A DNA stretch of 64,000 bases from Methanoculleus receptaculi (GCF_033472595.1 NZ_CP137642.1:930001-994000), one strand, 5' to 3'. Shown: positions 1-9,213, counted from the first letter of the stretch. Numbers and translations: made by a program. Notes: generated from the sequence alone by a model not told the origin.

Positions 1-555
1 GAGATACGCAAAAAAGTGAATGAAGCAATGGATCCAATCATCGAAGAGGGGTATAACCGGCTCCTTGAGACCCTGGGCACCCTGGAGGCGGAGAAGGAAG
101 AGGCTGCCGCGAAAGTCAGGGAGAACGCAGCCGCTCTCCTTGCAAGGATGGCCGCCGATGCAGCGCCGGCGGTAAAGAAGGTCGGGCTTGAGATGCTCCG
201 GCGTGCAAGGAGGGAGGCCTCAGGGCAGCTCTACGACCAGGAGTTTTACGAGAAGAGGATGATACTCCTCGGGAAGGGGGAGCCGCTCCCCTACCGCCCC
301 GACGATACGGCAAAGCCGGTCGATGTGCAGATCTGCGTACTCGACGAGGACGGGGTCTTCCACGAACTGATGTACACCAACACCGAGATCCGGACAGACT
401 CCTACCTGTCTGTGCTGACGCCGGAGGAGGCGTTTGAGATCTACGGCTACGAGATCCTCTTCATGCTCTACCGGGCGCTCTACGAGTATGCGGAGAAGGA
501 GGAGGAGCTCATGGCGGCCCTCGCGCGGACGCTGGAGTACATCGCTATTCCGTGA
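1..555 (+). CDS. hypothetical protein, open at the left window edge
   Basis: No family is recognised. The frame is open from base 1, and neither the GTG at 16 nor the ATG at 28 has a ribosome binding site, so the real start probably lies before the window. The visible part is about 180 residues. Its N-terminal half is charged and alanine-rich, probably helical or coiled coil. The C-terminal half is acidic and mixed, ending in a helical, glutamate-rich stretch. There are no membrane segments or cysteine motifs. The stop is 7 bp from the stop of the convergent gene that follows. Confidence 0.6.
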   Translation, partial: EIRKKVNEAMDPIIEEGYNRLLETLGTLEAEKEEAAAKVRENAAALLARMAADAAPAVKKVGLEMLRRARREASGQLYDQEFYEKRMILLGKGEPLPYRPDDTAKPVDVQICVLDEDGVFHELMYTNTEIRTDSYLSVLTPEEAFEIYGYEILFMLYRALYEYAEKEEELMAALARTLEYIAIP

Positions 556-562
556 GAGCGTC

Positions 563-1015
563 TCAGCGTTTTCCGAAGATCGGGAAGAAGGGTTCAGTAG
601 GGTCGTGTCCGGCACGGAGCGCCGCAAGCATGTAGGAGCGCTGGAACCGCTCTCCCCCGGCGTTCTCGTAGGTGACGACCGCTTTTGCTTCTGAGACCAT
701 CGACTCAAGTTCGAGACTTGACCTCTCGTCAGGGCCGAGCGAGGGGTGATCAAACTCGATATTCAGGGGGACCAGGGCGAGATGGATGTTGTTCGCCACG
801 GCGGTGCCGGTGTTGGTGAGGATGATCCTGCGGGCGTCTTCTGATAGGTCTGCGGTGACAAGCGGGAAGTCTGCGGTCTCCCCCATGATATGGATGCTCA
901 TCAACAGGGTGAGCAGGCAGACCAGCGCGATCAGGGCGACGAAGTAGTCGATGAATAAGAGCACGAGCGTTATGAGGCCGCCGGCCACCAGAACGATCTT
1001 CTGGTTCCTGTCCAT
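563..1015 (-). CDS. small membrane-anchored protein with an extracytoplasmic domain
   Basis: The product is 150 residues. Residues about 7-42 form one long or two short hydrophobic segments. A soluble domain of about 100 residues follows, with a beta-rich pattern resembling CARDB-type or DUF11-type adhesion modules (a run containing ILTNTGTAVANNI). The resemblance is only suggestive and no catalytic motif is seen. The gene is monocistronic, divergent from serS with 88 bp between the starts, and convergent with the first gene. It is likely a surface or envelope protein of unknown role. Confidence 0.6.
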   Translation of the reverse strand: MDRNQKIVLVAGGLITLVLLFIDYFVALIALVCLLTLLMSIHIMGETADFPLVTADLSEDARRIILTNTGTAVANNIHLALVPLNIEFDHPSLGPDERSSLELESMVSEAKAVVTYENAGGERFQRSYMLAALRAGHDPTEPFFPIFGKR

Positions 1016-1103
1016 GATTATGGATTGATCCGCACGGGATTATAACTCTTGGCCGACAACATGACCATATACCGTCACGCCGAAGTAAGTAGAGAGAAAG
1101 AGC

Positions 1104-2381
1104 ATGCTTGATCTGAAGTTCGTTCGCGAACACCCCGAGATCGTCAGGGCCGACCTCATGAAGAGAGGGGATACCGATAAACTGCCCTGGGTCGACGAGG
1201 TGCTGGAGATGGACCGGCGGGTCCGTGAACTCACGGTTGAGATCGGGAACCTGCGCAACCGCAGGAACGTTGTCTCACGAGAGATCAGCCGGGCAAGGAG
1301 GTCCGGAGAGGATATATCGCCGCTCCTCTCCGAGGCGGCGGGTCTGCCGGAGCGGATCAGGGAGGCCGAGGCTGAGCGCGGCCGCCTCTCCGAAGCGGTG
1401 CGCTATCGGCTGATGCGCCTCCCGAACATCCTCCACGAGAGCGTGCCGATCGGGAGTGACGAGACGGGGAACGTCGAGATCCGGTGCTGGGGGGAGCCGA
1501 AAGTTCCGGAGTTTGACCTGGTGAACCACGGGGCGCTTGCCGTCGAGCATGGTTGGGCGGACTTCGAACGCGCAGCAAAGATCGCGGGCGCGGGGTTCTA
1601 CTTCCTGAAAGGCAGGCTTGCCCTGCTCGATATGGCTCTCCAGCGGTTCGCGATGGATCTCCTCATCAGGCGCGGCTACACCCCGATCATCCCGCCCTAC
1701 ATGATGAACCGGGCCTCATACGAGGGGGTGACTGACCTTGCTGACTTTGAGAACGTGATGTATAAGATCGACGGCGAGGATGAGTACCTGATCGCGACGA
1801 GCGAGCACCCCATGGCCGCGATCTACAGCGATGAGATCTTCGAGGAGAAAGACCTCCCGCTCAGGTTTGCAGGTATCAGCCCCTGTTTCCGGCGCGAGAT
1901 CGGGGCGCACGGGATCGATACAAAGGGGCTGTTTCGCGTCCACCAGTTCCACAAGGTGGAGCAGTTCATCTACTCCACCCCGGAACAGTCCTGGGACCTT
2001 CACGAGGAACTGATAGCAAACGCCGAGGAGGTCTTCCAGCGGCTCGGTCTGCCCTACCGGGTTGTCCTGATATGTACCGGGGATATCGGGACGGTCGCCG
2101 CGAAGAAGTACGACCTTGAGGTCTGGATGCCGCGGGAGGAGCGCTACCGCGAGGCGGTATCGTGCTCGAACTGCACGGCATACCAGGCGGTCCGGCTAAA
2201 CATCAAGGTGCGCGACCCTGTTGAGTTCACGAAGAAACGCTATCTCCACACCCTGAACAGCACCGCGATAGCGACAACACGGGCTATCCGGGCGATCCTG
2301 GAGAACTACCAGAACCCGGACGGCTCGGTCACGGTGCCGGAGGCCCTGAGGCCCTACCTCTACGGCGAGGAGACGCTGTAG
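1104..2381 (+). CDS. serS: seryl-tRNA synthetase, bacterial/eukaryotic type
   Basis: This enzyme charges tRNA-Ser with serine in the cytoplasm. The 425-residue length is typical. An N-terminal antiparallel coiled coil (about 25-105) precedes a class II catalytic core. Motif 2 is visible around FRREIGAHG, and motif 3 (AIATTRAIRAILENYQNPDG) lies near the C-terminus. It is the common SerRS, not the rare zinc-dependent methanogen type. The start is supported by a purine-rich GAGAGAAAGAG just upstream and a TATA-like CCATATACC near 1068. It is monocistronic and convergent with the ABC permease gene. Confidence 0.97.
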   Translation: MLDLKFVREHPEIVRADLMKRGDTDKLPWVDEVLEMDRRVRELTVEIGNLRNRRNVVSREISRARRSGEDISPLLSEAAGLPERIREAEAERGRLSEAVRYRLMRLPNILHESVPIGSDETGNVEIRCWGEPKVPEFDLVNHGALAVEHGWADFERAAKIAGAGFYFLKGRLALLDMALQRFAMDLLIRRGYTPIIPPYMMNRASYEGVTDLADFENVMYKIDGEDEYLIATSEHPMAAIYSDEIFEEKDLPLRFAGISPCFRREIGAHGIDTKGLFRVHQFHKVEQFIYSTPEQSWDLHEELIANAEEVFQRLGLPYRVVLICTGDIGTVAAKKYDLEVWMPREERYREAVSCSNCTAYQAVRLNIKVRDPVEFTKKRYLHTLNSTAIATTRAIRAILENYQNPDGSVTVPEALRPYLYGEETL

Positions 2382-2400
2382 GAGGGTCTTTCCCCTCCCT

Positions 2401-3102
2401 TCACGGGATCGTCGTAACGATCCTCTCTTTTGATACCCTGCCGGCGATGAAGCGGGCAAGACCGAGGAGCGCAACCCCTGCTGCCGCGAGAGCCGCTTCG
2501 GCCGCGGCCGAGATCTCCGCCCCTCCGGATATGATGCCCTGGAGCGCGCTGATAAGGAAAATGAACCCGAATATGAAGAGGAACCCAAGGATCTGGTTCT
2601 CCCGCATCCCGAGGGCGAGCTGGGCGGCGCCGATGAACCCGGCGGCGGTGAGGATCCAGACCGGGACGACTACCAGCATGTGAGGGATGAGCAGGAGATC
2701 GAGGCTGGGTGGAGCCTCCAGCATGGCTGAGGCCGTCGCGAACGTCAAAACGGCTGAGAGCAGGGTTGTCAGGTAGGCCGGGATGGCGACTCCGGCGGTC
2801 TTTCCCGCCCAGAGGTGCCGGAGCGAGACGGGGGCGCAGAGGAGCGTCTCGATGCTGCCGTCCCGTTTCTCCCGGAGGAAGGCGTCGGAGCAGAAGATGT
2901 AGCCCATGAGGATGGCAACGGGGAGGGTGATCGCGACAACGACGCCGGAGACGGCAACGGCGCCCTCGCCGGAAGCCGCCACCATCCCGACGGCCGAGAG
3001 GGCGGGGAACCATACGGCGAAGATGAGGGCGGTGATGATGATGCCCCGGTTTCGCAGCGCGATATGAATCTCCCGGCCGGCTATGACGGTAAACGTGCTC
3101 AT
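2401..3102 (-). CDS. ABC-2 type transporter permease
   Basis: This is a 233-residue integral membrane protein with about six hydrophobic segments, the size and pattern of ABC-2 exporter permeases. A charged loop after the second segment (FLREKRDGSIETLLCAPVS) is the signature seen between helices 2 and 3 of this family. Its start overlaps the stop of the upstream ATPase gene by the four bases ATGA, so the two are almost certainly co-translated and form one exporter. The substrate cannot be told from sequence. Confidence 0.9.
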   Translation of the reverse strand: MSTFTVIAGREIHIALRNRGIIITALIFAVWFPALSAVGMVAASGEGAVAVSGVVVAITLPVAILMGYIFCSDAFLREKRDGSIETLLCAPVSLRHLWAGKTAGVAIPAYLTTLLSAVLTFATASAMLEAPPSLDLLLIPHMLVVVPVWILTAAGFIGAAQLALGMRENQILGFLFIFGFIFLISALQGIISGGAEISAAAEAALAAAGVALLGLARFIAGRVSKERIVTTIP

Positions 3103-4031
3103 GAGCCGCCCTCCGATTGGCCGACGTTTTCGAGGTAGATCTCTTCAAGCGACCGCGAAGAGCGGCGAACCTCAAGGAGCCTGAACCCTGCGGCGGCGAG
3201 CGCCGCGATGAGGTCGGGGATGACGCCGGGGTCGGTGAGGGTGCAGCGCAGGACCTCTCCATCCTCCTCGCAGCCGCTGACGTAAGGGAGCGCCATTGCG
3301 GTTTCGCGGGCGCGGGCACGATCGCCCGGGTCGGCAAGGACGACCGTCATCTCTGGGCGGCCGGAGGCGGCGGTGAGGTTCTTCACCGAGTCGAACGCCC
3401 GGATCCTGCCGCCCGCCAGGATCGCGACGGTGGAGCAGATCCGCTGGACCTCGTCGAGGTGGTGGGAGTTTAAGAAGACGGTCATCTCTTCGCGCTGTGA
3501 GAGGTCGACTATGAGGTCGCGGACCATCCGCTGCGCACCGGGGTCAAGCCCGGACGAGGGTTCGTCCAGGAAGACGACCTCGGGCCGGTGGAGGATTGCC
3601 CGGGCGATCCCGAGCCTTCGTTTCATGCCGGTTGAGAACGTTCCGACGGGGTCGTTTCGCCGGTCCTCGAGGTCTACGAGCGCCAGGAGTTCATCGATCC
3701 GGTCGCGGGGGTCGTCGAGATCGTAGAGCCCGGCGTAGTAGGCCAGGTTGTCTGCGGCGCTCAGCCGGTCGGCAAGGCCGTTGTTCTCGAAGAGGACGCC
3801 GACCTTTGCGCGGGCAGCGTCGTCGAGGGCGAGGTCGCGGCCGAGAACCCGGCACTCGCCGGCGCCGGGGGTGAGGAGCCCGAGCAGGATCCGGATGGTT
3901 GTGGTCTTCCCGGCGCCGTTGGGGCCGAGGTAGCCGAAGATCTCACCGTGAGCGACGGAAAAGGTGACGCCGCGGAGGATCTCCCGGCCGTCAAACGAAC
4001 GCGAGAGCCCGCGGACATCGACGGCGTTCAT
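3099..4031 (-). CDS. ABC transporter ATP-binding protein, CcmA/DrrA type
   Basis: This is the ATPase partner of the downstream ABC-2 permease. With the start chosen here the protein has 310 residues. Walker A is GPNGAGKTT (36-44), the signature is the degenerate FSTGMKRRL, and Walker B is VVFLDEPSSGLDP. A C-terminal extension of about 90 residues is typical of exporter ATPases. The frame is open upstream to 4226, but the ATG at 4031 has GGAG at good spacing and starts the conserved domain directly; ATGs at 4040 and 4112 are possible. The gene is divergent from the NCS2 permease. Confidence 0.93.
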   Translation of the reverse strand: MNAVDVRGLSRSFDGREILRGVTFSVAHGEIFGYLGPNGAGKTTTIRILLGLLTPGAGECRVLGRDLALDDAARAKVGVLFENNGLADRLSAADNLAYYAGLYDLDDPRDRIDELLALVDLEDRRNDPVGTFSTGMKRRLGIARAILHRPEVVFLDEPSSGLDPGAQRMVRDLIVDLSQREEMTVFLNSHHLDEVQRICSTVAILAGGRIRAFDSVKNLTAASGRPEMTVVLADPGDRARARETAMALPYVSGCEEDGEVLRCTLTDPGVIPDLIAALAAAGFRLLEVRRSSRSLEEIYLENVGQSEGGS

Positions 4032-4192
4032 GGCCGCCATCTCCGGCGGACCCGCTCTCTGGCCGCGATATAGGGTAGATGCATCGTGTGAAACGTTATC
4101 GGGCTGAGACATAATAATAACCGACTTTTTGGGTCGAGGAAGGGCTATATTTTGGGGAGCGCCCACATACTCCTTGAACCCGGGGTTTGTGA

Positions 4193-5479
4193 ATGGAGTT
4201 TTCCTGCGGTATTGACGAGCGGCCACGGCCGGGGCTGCTCCTGGTCTACGGGCTCCAGTGGCTGGCGGTGAGCGTCCCTGTCATCCTGATCGCCGGGAGG
4301 GTGGCGGCCGGCCTCGAGCCTGCGGGTGCGGCGATCCCCTATCTGCAGAGGCTATTCCTCCTGGCCGCGGTGCTGCTGGTGGTGCAGGTCTACATGGGTC
4401 ACAGGCTCCCGATCGTTCTCGGCCCGGCGACGGTGCTCCTTGTCGGCATCCTGGCAAGCCAGGATGCGGGTTCAGCCGCCATCAACGCCTCGCTTCTGAT
4501 CGGGGGGCTTTTGCTCAGCGCGATCGCGCTGACGGGGTTTGTGGGGCACCTCAAAAGGCTCTTCACGCCGCGTGTGATAGTGGTCGTCCTGATGCTCATT
4601 GCGTTCACCCTTGCACCCGTCATCCTGGGTCTTGTCACGGAGGGTGGTGATGGGGCTACGGCGACAGCGGCCTTCCTCTTTGCCGTGGGGTTTGCTCTCG
4701 TCCTCTTTGCGGCGTACGGGCTTCTTGAGGGGTTCTGGCGGTCGACGGTGGCGGTATGGGGTCTCGTCTTCGGCACCGTGGTCTACATTGCTCTTTTCGG
4801 GGGCGTCGCCGCTCTCCCTGCCGATACGGCGCTGTTTGCTCTGCCCGGGGATCTGGCTGCACCGCTTGCCATCCCCGATCCCGGGGTGCTTGCGGCCTTC
4901 CTGATCTGTTACCTGGCGCTTGCCACGAACGATCTCGGGTCGATCCAGTCGGTCGGCAGCCTTCTTGCGGCTGAGGGGATGGACGAGCGGGTTAACCGGG
5001 GGGTGGGTGTCACCGGTCTTGGCAACGTCATTGCGGGGCTGATGGGGGTTATAGGGCCGGTGAACTTCTCGCTGAGTCCTGGTGTCATCGCGGCCACGGG
5101 CTGTGCCTCGCGGTTTGCGCTCGTCCCTGCGGCCGTGGGGCTGGGGCTGATAGCGTTCTCGCCGCGCGCTATCGGCTGCATGGAGTGCATACCGGGTCCG
5201 GTCATAGGCGTCGTCCTGGCCTACGTCATGGCCACCCAGATTGCGGCAGGGCTGGTCTTTGGCCAGGAGAGCGGGGCGCTGGAGACGTTTGATGGCGGGC
5301 TGATCGTCGGTATCCCCCTCCTGCTCGGGACGCTGGTGGCGTTCCTGCCGGCGGAGGCTGTTGCGGGTCTACCTGCGGTGCTCCGGCCGGTGCTTGCAAA
5401 CGGGTTTGTGGTTGGTATCGTCACGGTGCTCGGGCTTGAGCACCTTGTCTACCGGCGGCGGTCGGGAGGGGCGGGGTGA
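4193..5479 (+). CDS. NCS2 family nucleobase (uracil/xanthine) permease
   Basis: The 428-residue protein is almost entirely hydrophobic, with about 12-14 membrane helices. The N-terminal YGLQWLAVSVPV and the DLGSIQSVGSLL stretch in the middle match the nucleobase-cation symporter 2 family, which imports uracil, xanthine or related bases. Substrate specificity is not decided by what is visible. The ATG at 4193 follows an AT-rich region with a TATA-like GGCTATATTTTG about 45 nt upstream. The gene is followed by a partial tRNA-Ile copy and then tRNA-Ile. Confidence 0.9.
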   Translation: MEFSCGIDERPRPGLLLVYGLQWLAVSVPVILIAGRVAAGLEPAGAAIPYLQRLFLLAAVLLVVQVYMGHRLPIVLGPATVLLVGILASQDAGSAAINASLLIGGLLLSAIALTGFVGHLKRLFTPRVIVVVLMLIAFTLAPVILGLVTEGGDGATATAAFLFAVGFALVLFAAYGLLEGFWRSTVAVWGLVFGTVVYIALFGGVAALPADTALFALPGDLAAPLAIPDPGVLAAFLICYLALATNDLGSIQSVGSLLAAEGMDERVNRGVGVTGLGNVIAGLMGVIGPVNFSLSPGVIAATGCASRFALVPAAVGLGLIAFSPRAIGCMECIPGPVIGVVLAYVMATQIAAGLVFGQESGALETFDGGLIVGIPLLLGTLVAFLPAEAVAGLPAVLRPVLANGFVVGIVTVLGLEHLVYRRRSGGAG

Positions 5480-5588
5480 GGGAGACGATCGGGTTCCATG
5501 GAGCAGATTCGCGGTTTTATGTGCCGGTGAAACCGCCCAACGAGACCGGTTGAGTGGAGAACGGACCTGATATAACTTGAACGGCCGG

Positions 5589-5617
5589 CCTCCCGGCTAT
5601 CAGCCGGGTGCACCACC
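5589..5617 (-). repeat. partial duplicate of tRNA-Ile (anticodon arm)
   Basis: Bases 5589-5617 match tRNA-Ile bases 5685-5713 at 28 of 29 positions. They cover the anticodon stem-loop and part of the D arm, but the acceptor and T arms are missing. The two copies are in the same orientation, 96 bp apart. Such a fragment can mark an old integration or a tandem duplication that later decayed. Confidence 0.7.
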
Positions 5618-5657
5618 GTTAAAACAAACACTGTAAACAACGTAAAATAAGGATCAG

Positions 5658-5730
5658 TGGGCCCGATGCGGTTCGAACGCACGACCTCCCGGTTATCAGC
5701 CGGGTGCACCACCAGCTATGCTACGGGCCC
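5658..5730 (-). tRNA. tRNA-Ile(GAU)
   Basis: Read on the minus strand this folds as a full cloverleaf. The acceptor is GGGCCCG paired with CGGGCCC, the anticodon stem is CCCGG/CCGGG around loop CTGATAA (anticodon GAT), and the T loop is GTTCGAA. The discriminator base is A and no CCA is encoded. There is no intron. Confidence 0.95.
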
Positions 5731-6055
5731 GGTGGGATTTACCTTACATAGTAAGCCATGGTGGCACTTAATTGTTTTGGGTTGGGGGTTGCGTTGATAA
5801 GAGGCCATCAATCCAATGCCCTCACTGGTTTGATGGCAACTTTCAGCGACCACGCAGATCCCTCCCTCATCCCCCTCACTCTGCATAATTAGAATCCTCC
5901 CCCTCATCTCCCACCCTCTCATAGAGACGATACCTCGAGCCTTGAGAGCAAATTGTGGCAGAACCTGGAAAACTGAAGACAGCTCCCGCTCTTCATGTCC
6001 CCCCATATTTCGGGGGGGGGAAGTTCCCTCAACTCCGACTGAGTATCAGATTCCC

Positions 6056-7153
6056 TCAGACCAGTGCACTCAGGTGCGTTGGATTCTTCAGTCCCGCGCG
6101 CAACCCGAACAGAAGGAGAATTTGATATGCAACGAAGTTGAGAGTCATATAGAGTTTCCGGCTCTCATGTCGGATCCCCTTGAGGTGAAAGGTTACAGAA
6201 GCCTTAATCCGGCCATGTATCCGTTCACACTCACCGCGGCTTTGTATGAGAGTTGGGAATTCCGGGTCGAGAAGATTCTTGTTTCGCAAATGCATCCCGA
6301 CCTGTTCAACTCTTCCATGCTGGTATAGGAATCGCAACTGTTGAGTCAGGGGAGCATGGATATCTCCCCCTGCTCTCCAGAGTTTGTTGACCCAATGCCG
6401 GATGCGTGGTTCCGTCCCTTCTTCCTGGATCACTGCCCCATCCCGGGTATCAATACAGGGTCGAGCATTCAGATGATACCAGAGGTGTGCATGTGCCTCG
6501 TATGAGTCGTATCCGGCATCAAGCAGCACAAGACTGAGTTTGGGTTTCAGCGCCTCCACTCTCTCGATAAGTGGAAAAAGGTGGGTTAAATCCGCATCAG
6601 TCCCATTCGAGTAGACCATGGTGAGTGGGTATGGTCCGAGATGGAAGATATGCGCTTTATCCATCTTAACCTGGTAATGTGGGTGAAAAAGAGCATATCT
6701 GTCATACCGGGATGCTTCGATTGGAGTTGAATCGATGATCCCAACCCTCTCCTCCTGTGCCCAGAGAACAATTGCCTCACCGACAAGATGCATGAGCCGT
6801 TCCACACCTTCGACGCCGAGACGATATTTCACAAAACTGTGGAGTGTTGCAGGATTGGGCAATAGATACCCTGCTTCAGTCTTCTCTGCACCAAGGTTGA
6901 AACAATCATCCTCTGTCAGGAGACGAATTGTCCGGACATAGGACTGTTTCCTGAAACACTTGATGACAAGTAGTTTGATCATAAGAATAACCGGATAATG
7001 GAACCGAGAGACCTGTCTGGAGTAGTATTCTCGTTCAATAGTCTGTGCAATGGTGTCCAGATAGGGCGAACTGAGGAACTCCGTGAGAGAGAACCCTGGT
7101 TCAATCTCTTCAAATCCGTCTTCTTTTGCCAAAAACTCGGTGTTAAAGGCCAT
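6056..7153 (-). CDS. DDE transposase, IS4/IS5/IS1182-like
   Basis: The protein has 365 residues from the chosen ATG. The acidic triad can be assigned to D in GIIDSTPIEASRYD, D in LLDAGYDS, and E in ECERIHGRIK. That arrangement fits the IS5/IS1182 group, though I cannot assign the exact family. The frame extends to 7210. The ATG at 7153 lies about 23 nt from the centre of the palindromic TATA box GGTATATATACC (7171-7182), so the message is probably leaderless. The gene looks full length and may be active. I could not find terminal inverted repeats or a target duplication with confidence. Confidence 0.85.
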   Translation of the reverse strand: MAFNTEFLAKEDGFEEIEPGFSLTEFLSSPYLDTIAQTIEREYYSRQVSRFHYPVILMIKLLVIKCFRKQSYVRTIRLLTEDDCFNLGAEKTEAGYLLPNPATLHSFVKYRLGVEGVERLMHLVGEAIVLWAQEERVGIIDSTPIEASRYDRYALFHPHYQVKMDKAHIFHLGPYPLTMVYSNGTDADLTHLFPLIERVEALKPKLSLVLLDAGYDSYEAHAHLWYHLNARPCIDTRDGAVIQEEGTEPRIRHWVNKLWRAGGDIHAPLTQQLRFLYQHGRVEQVGMHLRNKNLLDPEFPTLIQSRGECERIHGRIKASVTFHLKGIRHESRKLYMTLNFVAYQILLLFGLRAGLKNPTHLSALV

Positions 7154-7384
7154 GAGCCATTTTGGGGCCAGGTATATATACCTGACGGAACACCTCTTAC
7201 CGAGGCGCAAAAAAAATTAGCAGACCTGGTAAATCTCCGGTAAAAACCAGATAAACTGGCACGGTGCGCCAGAGGCGCGCATACTACCGGAAAAGAGAGA
7301 AGAGTTTATAAGCCAGATCGTTGATTTGATGGGCTCGATAAAGCCGTTCGACCCAGCATCAGGAATAAAGATATCGCGGACGTC

Positions 7385-7723
7385 CTAACATCCGTGCCGG
7401 AAAATGGGTTCGTCTCCATCTGTATCTGGATCCTCCTGGGACGAATGGCCGGGGAACTCGATTGGCAGGTTCAGGCATTCTTTCTTGTGCCGATTAACAG
7501 CAAATTCCATATGTTCTCTTTGTTGATGCCACTCACTCCAAGGGTTCGTGATGCTCCAGACGCCAGCATCGACCGCACGGATCAGGTCGTCGCTCGCCAG
7601 CGCATGCAGAATTCCATCATGATTCTCCGGCAGTGGGATGTTCATAAGGTTGAAGTAAGCGGGATAGTCAAGCAACCTCAAGACGTCTTTATTCGGAACA
7701 CGTGGACGGTGCTCTGGAAACAT
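7385..7723 (-). pseudogene. fragment of a Schlafen/AlbA_2-type ATP-binding protein (COG2865-like)
   Basis: The first 60 or so residues (RVPNKDVLRLLDYPAYFNL through DAGVWSITN) resemble the stretch that follows the AlbA_2 domain in COG2865 proteins, which usually continues into LGAILFAK. Here that continuation is replaced by unrelated sequence, and the N-terminal AlbA_2 domain is absent. I read this as an internal remnant left after insertion or deletion, next to a transposase and just before tRNA-Glu. Identification rests on remembered family consensus, not a search. Confidence 0.55.
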
Positions 7724-7762
7724 ACAAAGAAATGGCCCGGGAATAAAAACCCCAAGTATATA

Positions 7763-7835
7763 TGCTGCTATGGGGATTTGAACCCCAGTCGTCGGCGTGA
7801 AAGGCCGACATGATTGGCCCCTACACTATAGCAGC
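7763..7835 (-). tRNA. tRNA-Glu(UUC)
   Basis: On the minus strand the acceptor stem is GCTGCTA/TAGCAGC. The anticodon stem TCGGC/GCCGA encloses loop CTTTCAC, giving anticodon TTC. The T arm is CTGGGGTTCAAATCCCC. The discriminator base is A and CCA is not encoded. Confidence 0.95.
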
Positions 7836-7925
7836 CCATCCAATGTGCCATACAACTTGGGCACCGATAAATAAAAAAGTTGTGCCGCAGCGATCCCGGG
7901 CCGGATCTCAAAAACCGCTCCCCCT

Positions 7926-9116
7926 CTACCTGCCGCTCTGACCCGGCTTCTCTCTCGTCAGCGCCTCGACAATATGCCTTGCGCCTTCAAACCCGAGCGT
8001 CCTCTGGCTGCCGTGCATCATATCCAGGTGCTCGATCCCGAGCGAGGCGGCCAGCGGCCGCTCAAGCATGCCGCCAAAGATCAGGTCGATCCTCCCGGCT
8101 AAAAGCCTCTCCCGGATCACCTCCTGCTCCGGCTCGACCAGGATCGCGCACCCCGGCCCGGCCAGGCCGCTCAACCGCTCCAGGTTGCCCGGGTCGAAGT
8201 CCACAACGATTAGCGACGGCGCAAGCCCCAGGTCCGCCAGGAACCGGGTCATCCCGATCGCCCTCGTCGGCCCGCTTACGATCGCCACCCGCCTCCCGGC
8301 CAGGGCCTCCCGGCAGAGTTCGTCGCCCTCCTCATCCCGGAGAGGGTAACGCCCAATCCCCAGAGTGTCGGCAACGCTGTCCAGGAACCGGATGGTGGCG
8401 GCATGACCCACAGGGATATCGGCGACGATGAACGGCGTGCCGCAGACCCGCTCAAGCAACTTCGCCGCCTCAAGCCCGGCCGGCTCGCAGAGAACGATGT
8501 TTAACACCGCCTCCCCCAGGCGCTCAAGGTCATCGACCGCTGCGTTCGCGGTCAGCGTCGCGTTGACGCGGACGCCGATGAGACCCAGTATCCGCACAAG
8601 TTCCCTCAGGTCCGGCCCGCCCCGGAGAAGACCGACCAGGTTGACCGACCGATCCCTGACCTCGCCCGGCGGCCCCCGGACAAACTCCTCGACCAGCCGG
8701 CAGAGGGTCTCGCTGTAACCCTCCCTGAAATCCCCCTCAAACCCGCCGGCCTCAATACCGACAACCCGTGCAGATGTCGAGGCGGCCCTCGCCGCGGCGT
8801 TTAGATCCTCGCCGATGATGCTTGAGACGCAGCATGAGAGCACCGCGATCAGGTCAGGGTGGAGGCTCGCATCGATCTCCTCAATAGCCTCCGTGAGCTT
8901 CTCCTCGGCGCCGAAGATGACATCATGCTCATCAAGACAGGTCGAGTAGACCTCCGATGGCCGGTCGCCCCGCATCCCCAGGATGTAGTTGATGTGATAT
9001 ACACAGCCCTTCGGGCCGTGGACGAGCACAACGCACCGCTTCACCGTAGAAAGCGCTTTTATCGCGCCAAAGACCTTGCACGTCGCCCTCGGGATCTTAA
9101 CCGCACTGCCCGCCAT
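7926..9116 (-). CDS. orphan nitrogenase component 1-like protein (NifD/CfbD superfamily)
   Basis: The 396-residue protein is a NifD-like oxidoreductase subunit. C38 sits in HGPKGCVYH (P-cluster type GPxGC), C60 in STCLDEHDVIFGAEEKL, which resembles NifD KEKDIIFG, and C95/C96 precede VSSIIGED, the position of the third NifD cluster cysteine. It is clearly distinct from the CfbD encoded 2.4 kb upstream on the same strand. No NifH-type reductase or second NifK-like subunit is adjacent, so it may use CfbC encoded elsewhere. It might act in F430 maturation or on another tetrapyrrole or thioether; the substrate is unknown. A possible TATA element, GGTATAAC, lies near 9175. Confidence 0.8.
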   Translation of the reverse strand: MAGSAVKIPRATCKVFGAIKALSTVKRCVVLVHGPKGCVYHINYILGMRGDRPSEVYSTCLDEHDVIFGAEEKLTEAIEEIDASLHPDLIAVLSCCVSSIIGEDLNAAARAASTSARVVGIEAGGFEGDFREGYSETLCRLVEEFVRGPPGEVRDRSVNLVGLLRGGPDLRELVRILGLIGVRVNATLTANAAVDDLERLGEAVLNIVLCEPAGLEAAKLLERVCGTPFIVADIPVGHAATIRFLDSVADTLGIGRYPLRDEEGDELCREALAGRRVAIVSGPTRAIGMTRFLADLGLAPSLIVVDFDPGNLERLSGLAGPGCAILVEPEQEVIRERLLAGRIDLIFGGMLERPLAASLGIEHLDMMHGSQRTLGFEGARHIVEALTREKPGQSGR

Positions 9117-9213
9117 AAATGCGGCACACCTCCAGGAAACCTCCTGATGATCAACTCTTCAGCCTTCAGGTAGTTATACCTGCAGCCTCGCCGGAGAGAA
9201 AAAAGTGGAAGCC

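Noticed and set aside
2360-3337. 325-residue open frame overlapping the ABC permease
   Set aside because: It is in another frame of a well-supported gene, rich in Arg, Pro and His, and covers the end of serS.
5716-6006. 96-residue open frame on the minus strand
   Set aside because: It overlaps the tRNA-Ile acceptor, has no ribosome binding site and resembles nothing.
7394-7813. 139-residue open frame opposite the Schlafen-type remnant
   Set aside because: It runs through tRNA-Glu and lies opposite a frame with recognisable protein similarity.
7880-8431. 183-residue open frame opposite the NifD-like gene
   Set aside because: It is rich in Arg, Pro and Ser, a typical shadow of a GC-rich gene on the other strand.
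7926-9116. Calling the NifD-like protein nitrogenase NifD, NifE or a second CfbD
   Set aside because: It is shorter than NifD/NifE, no nif genes are nearby, and its motifs differ from CfbD. I leave it as a superfamily member.
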